This document shows, piece by piece, positions 58,416 to 64,000 of a stretch of DNA of 64,000 nucleotides. The notes under the pieces are model-generated. The model worked only from the letters and a program-made list of their open reading frames with translations, did no database searches and was not told the DNA's origin. Position 1 is the first letter of the stretch; the number at the start of each line of letters is the position of its first letter. The DNA is from Oscillospiraceae bacterium (GTDB lineage: Bacteria > Bacillota > Clostridia > Oscillospirales > Oscillospiraceae), in assembly GCA_017527825.1 (NCBI GenBank), contig JAFXPO010000012.1, positions 1-64,000 of the forward strand, written 5' to 3'. Position numbers and translations under genes: made by a program.

Positions 58416-59300
58416 TTATTCAATGTTTTGTACCTGCTCGCGGATTTTCTCGACCTCCGCCTTCAACTCGACGACCACGCGGGCGATCTCCACGTCGTTG
58501 CACTTCGAGCCGCAGGTGTTGCTCTCGCGGTTGACCTCCTGAATGAGGAAGTCCATCTTGCGGCCCATCGGCTCGTCGGACTCCAGCATCGTGCGAAGCT
58601 GGGCGACGTGGCTGCGCAGACGAACCGTCTCCTCGTCCACGGCGATCTTGTCGGCGTAGATGGCAGCCTCCGTCAGGATGCGCGACTCCTCGATGGTGGT
58701 GCTTTGCAGCACCTCCTGCATCCGGGCGGTGAGCTTTTCGCGGTATTCGCGCACCGTCTCCGGCGAACGCGCCTCCACCTTGCCGGTGAGCGTCTCGATG
58801 GTGGTGAGACGGGAACCGATGTCCGCCGCCAGCTTCTCCCCCTCCGCCGAGCGCATGGCGTTGTAGTTCGCGAGCGCCTCGTCCGCGACGGCGCAGATGT
58901 CGCGCTGCACGCTCTCCAGGTCCTCTTCCGCCTTGGTGACGGTCAGCACGTCCGGGAACCGCGCCACATCCACGGCGCTGTACTCGCCCCGCAGCATGCT
59001 GGGGTTGAGGGCGCTGATCTTGCGCAGTGCCTCTAAGTAAGACTTCGCCAACAGCTCGTTGACGGTGACCACCGTCTCGTCCGCCCCGGTGGAGTCGATG
59101 GACACGAACACGTCCACCTTGCCGCGGGAAACCGCCTTCTGGACGCGCTGCTTGATGGCGTCCTCGGTGAAGATGTACGAGCGCGGCAGCTTGACCGTGG
59201 TGTCGAGATAGCGGTTGTTGACACTCTTCACCTCCACGGTGATGTCGCGTCCGTTCAGGGTTTGTCTCGCCCGGCCGTAGCCGGTCATGCTCTTGACCAT
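58416..59300 (-). CDS. yicC: YicC-family endoribonuclease
   Basis: 294 residues from ATG at 59300 (AAGGAG ten bases upstream). N-terminal MVKSMTGYGRARQTLNGRDI and SVNNRYLDTTVKLPR, C-terminal DUF1732 part MGRKMDFLIQEVNRESNTCG with SKCNDVEI. YicC proteins are RNases acting on small RNAs and mRNA. Start of the remA-gmk-rpoZ block. Confidence 0.93.
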   Translation of the reverse strand: MVKSMTGYGRARQTLNGRDITVEVKSVNNRYLDTTVKLPRSYIFTEDAIKQRVQKAVSRGKVDVFVSIDSTGADETVVTVNELLAKSYLEALRKISALNPSMLRGEYSAVDVARFPDVLTVTKAEEDLESVQRDICAVADEALANYNAMRSAEGEKLAADIGSRLTTIETLTGKVEARSPETVREYREKLTARMQEVLQSTTIEESRILTEAAIYADKIAVDEETVRLRSHVAQLRTMLESDEPMGRKMDFLIQEVNRESNTCGSKCNDVEIARVVVELKAEVEKIREQVQNIE

Positions 59301-59320
59301 TTTTGTTAACTCCTTATTTA

Positions 59321-59941
59321 TCAGCAAATGCAACAATGTCCGCCACTAAGTATGCAGCAGGACCACGCTGCGCAAAGATTCATGCAGGTGTCGCCGCCAT
59401 AGGTCATGGTGCCGCCGACGCGGTAGCCCTGCGGGCGGTAGCCGCCGCTGTTTGAGAACATTTGCAGCGCCTGCCGGTACTCCGCGTTGTTCGGGTCCAT
59501 GCGGCACGCGGTTTCAAGACAGCGCTTCGCGTCGTCCATCCAGCCGCGGCGGGAGCAGACCACGCCCATGAGGAAATTCCACTCCGCGTCATGCTCCGGC
59601 GCTTCGTTCAGCAGCCGCTCCGCCGTGGTGATGTCGCCGCTGTTGATCGCCATGCGCACCCGCTGCATCAGCGGGCTGGAGGACGCGGTGCTGTACGACG
59701 CGCCGCTGTAGCCGTAACCCTGAGCGGAGGACGCGGTGTACGACGCGCCTGCCCTGCGCTGCTTCTGGATCTGCTCGTACGCCTCGTTGATCTCCTTCAT
59801 CTTCTCCTGCGCCAGATCCGCCAGCGGATTGTCGTGGTAGTTGTCCGGGTGGTACTTCCGCGCCAGCTCGCGGTAGGCGTGCTTGACTTCGTCGTCGGAA
59901 GCCGTGGGCGCGATATTCAAGACTTTGTAGGGATCGGTCAT
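59321..59941 (-). CDS. J-domain protein with TPR-like segment and cysteine-rich tail
   Basis: 206 residues from ATG at 59941, with AGAGGAA upstream. J domain at 1-65 with the HPD triad in [14 protein letters not shown], so it can stimulate a DnaK. A Ser/Tyr/Gly-rich linker (about 75-105) is followed by two helical repeats ([40 protein letters not shown]) and a tail with eight Cys in the last 20 residues ([20 protein letters not shown], then C). The tail resembles a metal or lipid-anchor site and is shared by some clostridial J proteins. Overlaps the DUF5685 gene by 4 bases. Confidence 0.85.
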   Translation of the reverse strand: MTDPYKVLNIAPTASDDEVKHAYRELARKYHPDNYHDNPLADLAQEKMKEINEAYEQIQKQRRAGASYTASSAQGYGYSGASYSTASSSPLMQRVRMAINSGDITTAERLLNEAPEHDAEWNFLMGVVCSRRGWMDDAKRCLETACRMDPNNAEYRQALQMFSNSGGYRPQGYRVGGTMTYGGDTCMNLCAAWSCCILSGGHCCIC

Positions 59942-60831
59942 ATCGGTTCCTCTTTTGTCCTTCGGATTCGCCGTATTTGTTTTCGGTAGACGCCGCTGAG
60001 CACCGCTTTGCCGATGCCATAGAGGCTGTCGTAAAAGATGCTGTCCAGCACCGCTGTCCACTCCCCCGCGTCCAGCAGCGCGTACGCCCCCGCCATCTGT
60101 CGAATGGAGGCGTCCAACGTCTCGCCGACGGAGACCTTGACCTCGTCGGGGAGCGTGTCCCCCGTCACGCCGTAGCGATAGCGCAGGGGGTTATAGCAGC
60201 CGCGTTTGGCGTCGGTCTGGAAGTCGTCCGCCGCGTCGATGAGGTAAATCCAGCGACCCAGATGATAGAAAAGCTGCGCGAAAATCCGCCCCCGTGTTTC
60301 GTCCGGCTCCGCCGAGGCGATCTCGGAGAGCAGCGCCGCAAATGGCTCCGCCGCCGCGTCCAGCGACGCGCAGTGCGCCCGCTCACGCTCGTCCAGCTCA
60401 CGCAGATGCCGCCGCACTGCAGCGTCAAAATCGGGGACCAGTCCCCTCGCCTTGCGGTACGCGCGGCGGTAGAGCAGCGCCGCGAGGCGGTAAGGGATGC
60501 CTGAGAAAAAACCGTGGTCGGCGATGTGATCCTGTATCTGCCACCATGCCAGCACCACGCTGCGATCCGCCGCCGCGTCCAACGCCGCGGAAGCGTCCAT
60601 CGCCTCGCAGCCGCGGCAGGGATGCGCGATACAGCGCCTGCACCGGCTCACGGTCGCCGTGCCCAGCGAGAGCAGGATCGAGAGCAGCGTGAAGTCGAAA
60701 TTCAGCAGCCACCGGGCAAGGAAGCCGTAGCGCCGCGCGAGCGTGTGGCACAGTCCGCAGTAGGCGCCGCGGAAGCGGCGGCGCTCTGACTCATCCAGCC
60801 GCGGCGCGGCGGGACGGATATAGCCGAACAC
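59938..60831 (-). CDS. DUF5685 family protein
   Basis: 297 residues from GTG at 60831, overlapping the RseC-like stop (TGACGTG). The start VFGYIRP and [20 protein letters not shown], followed by [12 protein letters not shown] and [12 protein letters not shown], are typical of this clostridial family; the cysteines may bind metal. The remainder is helical with [20 protein letters not shown], an Asp-rich pattern like that of DUF5685 members. Regularly found next to J-domain genes. Function unknown. Confidence 0.82.
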   Translation of the reverse strand: MFGYIRPAAPRLDESERRRFRGAYCGLCHTLARRYGFLARWLLNFDFTLLSILLSLGTATVSRCRRCIAHPCRGCEAMDASAALDAAADRSVVLAWWQIQDHIADHGFFSGIPYRLAALLYRRAYRKARGLVPDFDAAVRRHLRELDERERAHCASLDAAAEPFAALLSEIASAEPDETRGRIFAQLFYHLGRWIYLIDAADDFQTDAKRGCYNPLRYRYGVTGDTLPDEVKVSVGETLDASIRQMAGAYALLDAGEWTAVLDSIFYDSLYGIGKAVLSGVYRKQIRRIRRTKEEPI

Positions 60832-60832
60832 G

Positions 60833-61240
60833 TCAGAACCTGCGGACGATGGTGAAACGCATCCCGCCGCTGCGCCTGACCCGCCGGTCGTACACGATGG
60901 CGGGCGCCACGCCGCAGAAAAACGCGAGGATGGACACCGCGGCGGACAGCCCCTCGCTGCCCAGCGAAGCCGTGGCAAGATACGCGAGGAAGAACAGCGC
61001 CACCGGCACCATATAAACCAACAGGATGATGCCGAAAACCTGCCGCGTGGAGCTTTCCACCACAACCTTTTCCCCCGCCTTTGCGCCCACAGGGTTGTCC
61101 ACCACCGCCCGGATGGGCGTGGGCGTGCCGCCGCAGCCGGCGCACTCATGGCAGTCGTGGGCGCAGGCGGACTGCCGCGCCACCACGATCTCCGCCCGTC
61201 CGTCCGGGCAGAGCTTATCAACCGTCGCGATCTGTGTCAT
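60833..61240 (-). CDS. RseC/RsxC-type SoxR-reducing-system family membrane protein
   Basis: 135 residues. An N-terminal cysteine cluster (CAHDCHECAGCGG, about 26-38) precedes a small beta domain and two helices (about 70-90 and 95-117), then a basic end. Matches the RseC/MucC family; in Clostridia it often lies near Rnf or redox genes. Here it follows cdaR, overlapping by 23 bases. Role unproven. Confidence 0.82.
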   Translation of the reverse strand: MTQIATVDKLCPDGRAEIVVARQSACAHDCHECAGCGGTPTPIRAVVDNPVGAKAGEKVVVESSTRQVFGIILLVYMVPVALFFLAYLATASLGSEGLSAAVSILAFFCGVAPAIVYDRRVRRSGGMRFTIVRRF

Positions 61241-62501
61241 TTTCCTCTTCCGTTTCTGTTTCGGTCTCCGGCAAGCCGATCCGCACCGTCAGCTGGTGCG
61301 CCTGCACCGTGCCGACGTCCAGATCGTTTGCCACGCGAATCTCAGCGGGTACCGTATAGGTACCGCTGGCGTTGGTGACGCCGGAGAGGTCCGCCACCGC
61401 GGTCACGTCCTGCGAGCTGATGCTGTCGAGGACGCTCCTCGCGCCCCGCAGCGTCACCGCCAGCGAACCGGTCACCACCTCCACCGTGCGATCCTCCACG
61501 TTGAAGTTCTCATACTCGAAGTTGTTCACGACAATGGCTCTGGTCGCCACGTCCCGGTTGGTGACGGTAAGCGTCGCCTCCGTCACGCCGCTGAGGTTGG
61601 TCATTCCCTCAGGAATCGGAATCTCAAAGGTGAAGGTCTCCGTTTCCTCGATCTCCGCCAGCGCGACCTCTCCGAGGACGATCTCGCTGAGCGCCGCGAT
61701 CTGATTGGCGTCGCCGGACAGCGTCACAGCAGGCACATCCAGCGTATAGTCAAAGCTTTCCAGCCGGACGCCGGGTTCTTCCGTGAAGTGGACCGTCAGC
61801 GGGATATCCGTCGCGGAGATGACCGGCATCGTCACCTGAATCGTGTCGCTGGCGGCATGGATGCTGTCGCTTTCGATGGGCAGATCCTCATAGTCGTAGA
61901 GGGTGTATTCCAGCTGCTCGACGATGGTCGAGCGGGCGTTTTCGATGTTCAGCGTCACCACGGCGTAGCTGACCTTGGTCACGTCGCTCTGCTGACCCCA
62001 GACCTCCAGCACACCGGGCAGCAGCTGGACGCGTCCGGCGACGTAGCCATCCGCCACGTTGCCCACCAAATTGACGCGAATCTCCACGTCGTTCTTGCGG
62101 TACAGCTCACCCACGCGGACGGATACCGTGCGCACCGTCGGCGATTTCACCGACACCAGGTTGGGGTTGACCCCCGGCGGGTAGGCGATGCTGTAGGTCA
62201 GCGACTGGGTGCCGGTGGTGTTGATGGAGCTCAGGTCGGCAATCAGCCGCACATGCTCGGTATCAAAGCCGTACACGGTGTCGCGGGGCAGGGTCAGCAC
62301 CAAATCGACCGTGGCGTCGCTGCCGCTGATGAGCATAAGCCCCTTGTTTGCCAGCGCCGTTTCCGCGTTGAGGAACTCCACCGGAATATCGTTGATGGCA
62401 AGGTCCACATCCGCCGTACTGTTTACATAGAACCAGACCACGAAGGCAATGAGGATCGATAAGATGATGGTGACCGCCTTGCGTCCGCTAGACATTGGCA
62501 T
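61218..62501 (-). CDS. cdaR: CdaR, YbbR-domain regulator of diadenylate cyclase
   Basis: 427 residues. One N-terminal helix (about 9-26, VTIILSILIAFVVWFYVN) anchors four to five extracellular YbbR repeats (for example IPVEFLNAETALANKGLML, VTLRGARSVLDSIS). CdaR binds CdaA and modulates c-di-AMP synthesis. The C-terminus is rich in Glu/Thr. ATG 62501 has GGAGG nine bases upstream. Overlaps cdaA by 14 bases. Confidence 0.93.
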   Translation of the reverse strand: MPMSSGRKAVTIILSILIAFVVWFYVNSTADVDLAINDIPVEFLNAETALANKGLMLISGSDATVDLVLTLPRDTVYGFDTEHVRLIADLSSINTTGTQSLTYSIAYPPGVNPNLVSVKSPTVRTVSVRVGELYRKNDVEIRVNLVGNVADGYVAGRVQLLPGVLEVWGQQSDVTKVSYAVVTLNIENARSTIVEQLEYTLYDYEDLPIESDSIHAASDTIQVTMPVISATDIPLTVHFTEEPGVRLESFDYTLDVPAVTLSGDANQIAALSEIVLGEVALAEIEETETFTFEIPIPEGMTNLSGVTEATLTVTNRDVATRAIVVNNFEYENFNVEDRTVEVVTGSLAVTLRGARSVLDSISSQDVTAVADLSGVTNASGTYTVPAEIRVANDLDVGTVQAHQLTVRIGLPETETETEEENDTDRDG

Positions 62502-63375
62502 CGTTCCCCGCCTCCTTCTCTTCCCTGTGCTGCCACGGCAGGCGCAGCCTGAACCGCTCCTGCGGCTCTTCCTCCTTGGGCATCAGCTCATTTTTCAGCA
62601 GCGTTTCCAGTGTTGCCGGCGTCAGGTGGCGCTTGAGCATGCCGCGGATCGCCACGGAGATCGCGCCCGTCTCCTCGGAGACGATGACCACCACCGCGTC
62701 GGAGTTCTCGCTCATGCCGATGCCCGCGCGGTGACGGGTGCCAAGGTCCGGGCTGATGTTGACGTTATGCGTCAGCGGGAGGATGCAGCCCGCCGCGTAC
62801 ATGCGCCCGTTGCGGACGATGACCGCGCCGTCGTGCAGCGCCGCCTTGACGAAGAAGATGTTCTTGAGCAGCTGGCTGGACACCTGCGCGTCCACAATGG
62901 TACCGCTGCGGGTCCATTCGTCGAGGTTGGTTTCGCGCTCGAACACCATCAGCACGCCGGTATGGGAATCGGACATGTCCGCGCAGGCGTCCACCGTCTG
63001 CGCAATGGCCGTCTCGATCACGCTCTTTTGCTGGGCGCGGGCGAAGGGGTTGAAGCTCGCGAGCTTGCTGGAGCCGACCTGGGAGAACAGGCGGCGCAGT
63101 TCCGGCTGGAACAGAATGATGAGGCCCAACACGCCCCAAGTCAGGATATTTTTGAGGATAAAATTGATGCTGTTGAGATGCAGAACGTCGCTCAACGCCA
63201 GCGCGATGAGAAATACCACCACGCCGCGCCCAAGGCTCGCCGCCCGCGAGCGGCCAACCAGCTTCAATGCCTGATAGAGCAGATACGCCATCAGCGCAAT
63301 ATCCAGCCAGTCGCTGATCGCGATCGTGCCGATATAACGCAGAGCGCCCTCCAAGAACGTCGTCACAACTTCCAT
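62488..63375 (-). CDS. cdaA: diadenylate cyclase CdaA
   Basis: 295 residues. Three N-terminal helices (about 10-100, DWLDIALMAYLLYQALKLVG; GVVVFLIALALSDVLHL) then the DAC domain with the catalytic LHDGAVIV (DGA) and GTRHRAGIG (RHR) motifs. Makes c-di-AMP, which controls potassium and wall homeostasis. The usual glmM partner is not seen in the window. Confidence 0.96.
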   Translation of the reverse strand: MEVVTTFLEGALRYIGTIAISDWLDIALMAYLLYQALKLVGRSRAASLGRGVVVFLIALALSDVLHLNSINFILKNILTWGVLGLIILFQPELRRLFSQVGSSKLASFNPFARAQQKSVIETAIAQTVDACADMSDSHTGVLMVFERETNLDEWTRSGTIVDAQVSSQLLKNIFFVKAALHDGAVIVRNGRMYAAGCILPLTHNVNISPDLGTRHRAGIGMSENSDAVVVIVSEETGAISVAIRGMLKRHLTPATLETLLKNELMPKEEEPQERFRLRLPWQHREEKEAGNDANV

Positions 63376-63421
63376 CCGGTCTCTCCCATTTCATAGTGCG
63401 CCTATTTTCACAAGTATACAC

Positions 63422-63450
63422 ATTCTAATATAAGCGCAGAAAAAAAGCAA
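63422..63450 (-). promoter_or_regulatory. promoter of the cdaA operon
   Basis: Minus strand TTGCTT (63450-63445), 17 bases, TAGAAT (63427-63422), 46 bases before cdaA. Other boxes nearby (TATACT) make the exact choice uncertain. Confidence 0.5.
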
Positions 63451-63503
63451 CCGGAAGAGCTGTGAATTTTCCATGAAATCTCCGGTGCTCTTTGTGCAAG
63501 CGG

Positions 63504-64000
63504 TCACGGATTCCGCGCCGTGCGCAAGGCACGCAAAAAGCCGTCGATTTCCGCCTCGCCATCGAACGCCGACACGCTCACGCGCACCGTTCCCGCCGTA
63601 CCTCCGCTGCGGTGCGCCAGCGGCGCGCAGTGCAGACCCGCGCGGACAGCGACGCTGCGGCTTGCCAGCGCCTCCGCCACGTCCTCCGGCGCCCTTCCGG
63701 CAACGGTGAACGACAGCACGCCAACCTGCCGCCGCTCGTCCTCCGAGATAAAGGGCGTCACGCCGTCCATGCGCGAAAGCCCCTCCGCCGCGCGGCGGAT
63801 CAATCGGCGCTCATGGCGCAAAATGCTCTCCGGCGTCTTTTCCCGCACGAAGCGCAGTCCCGCCTCCAGTCCCGCGATGCCGGGGACGTTGTGCGTGCCC
63901 GCCTCCAGACGGTCGGGCAAAAACTCCGGCATGTCCTGCAGGAGTGACGCGCTGCCCGTGCCGCCCTCGATGAGCGGCTTTGCCTCCGCGCCGCACAGCA
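63504..64000 (-). CDS. cysteine desulfurase-like class V aminotransferase, 3' part
   Basis: The C-terminal 165 residues are visible; the start lies beyond the right edge. The segment LIEGGTGSASLLQDMPEFLP, then EAGTHNVPGIAGLEAGLRFV is the C-terminal-domain signature of class V PLP enzymes of the cysteine-desulfurase family, and VAVRAGLHCAPLAHRSGGT contains the catalytic Cys loop. The PLP lysine is outside the window. Member of the small-Cys-loop group rather than SufS, by length of that loop. Confidence 0.88.
   Translation of the reverse strand, partial: LCGAEAKPLIEGGTGSASLLQDMPEFLPDRLEAGTHNVPGIAGLEAGLRFVREKTPESILRHERRLIRRAAEGLSRMDGVTPFISEDERRQVGVLSFTVAGRAPEDVAEALASRSVAVRAGLHCAPLAHRSGGTAGTVRVSVSAFDGEAEIDGFLRALRTARNP

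Noticed and set aside
1..64000. tRNA, rRNA genes and CRISPR arrays
   Set aside because: No TpsiC-like GTTCGAATC blocks in cloverleaf context, no rRNA signature and no regularly spaced direct repeats were noticed.

Overview
The window is about 64 kb of GC-rich DNA (coding regions clearly above 55% G+C by eye) from an endospore-forming, anaerobic Clostridia member, most like the Oscillospiraceae. The evidence: spoIVA, sipL and spoVM are present; the priA-def-fmt-rsmB-rlmN-prpC-prkC-rsgA and yicC-remA-gmk-rpoZ blocks keep the Firmicutes order; L27 carries the N-terminal extension cut by Prp; and an oxygen-detoxifying flavodiiron fusion protein of the clostridial type is encoded. No rRNA, tRNA or CRISPR array was seen.

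1-3.6 kb is an eroded accessory strip on the minus strand: the edge of a probable IS1380-like element, a VWA-domain gene remnant joined by deletion to a truncated sortase-type gene, an intact cell-surface protein, a RelE-like toxin homologue and two unrecognised genes. 3.6-9.7 kb holds two hybrid sensor kinases in tandem; the second is fused to a complete amino-acid permease. 10-18.9 kb is a sucrose/fructo-oligosaccharide locus: LacI regulator, DUF624 membrane protein with a partner, two CUT1 ABC permeases, binding lipoprotein, GH32 hydrolase and fructokinase. A TGTGCAATTGCACA-type operator array lies between divergent promoters. 18.9-22.7 kb mixes a small redox/hydrolase operon with debris: IS256, HAD and GH1 remnants, and a divergent regulatory region whose plus-strand gene is gone.

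22.7-25.3 kb encodes a class F flavodiiron protein. 25.6-35.1 kb is arginine/ornithine metabolism: argC-argJ-argB-argD as an operon under a divergent LysR regulator, a second diverged argJ, an ornithine racemase-like enzyme and an NhaC-type antiporter. 35.2-41.6 kb carries a zinc-ribbon membrane protein, cardiolipin synthase, nicotinate phosphoribosyltransferase, a DegV protein and DNA polymerase IV.

41.7-44.3 kb is the rplU-prp-rpmA-obg operon plus a 57-residue ORF. From 44.3 to 63.5 kb everything is on the minus strand. Read in transcription order it runs cdaA, cdaR, rseC, DUF5685, a J-domain protein, yicC, remA, gmk, rpoZ, priA, def, fmt, rsmB, rlmN, prpC, prkC, rsgA, a 50-residue membrane peptide, spoVM, sipL and spoIVA. 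The last three encode the spore-coat base layer: SpoVM marks the forespore membrane, SpoIVA polymerises on it and SipL links SpoIVA to the coat. A partial cysteine desulfurase-like gene closes the window. Start codons were chosen from Shine-Dalgarno spacing; promoters were read by eye as -35/-10 hexamers.
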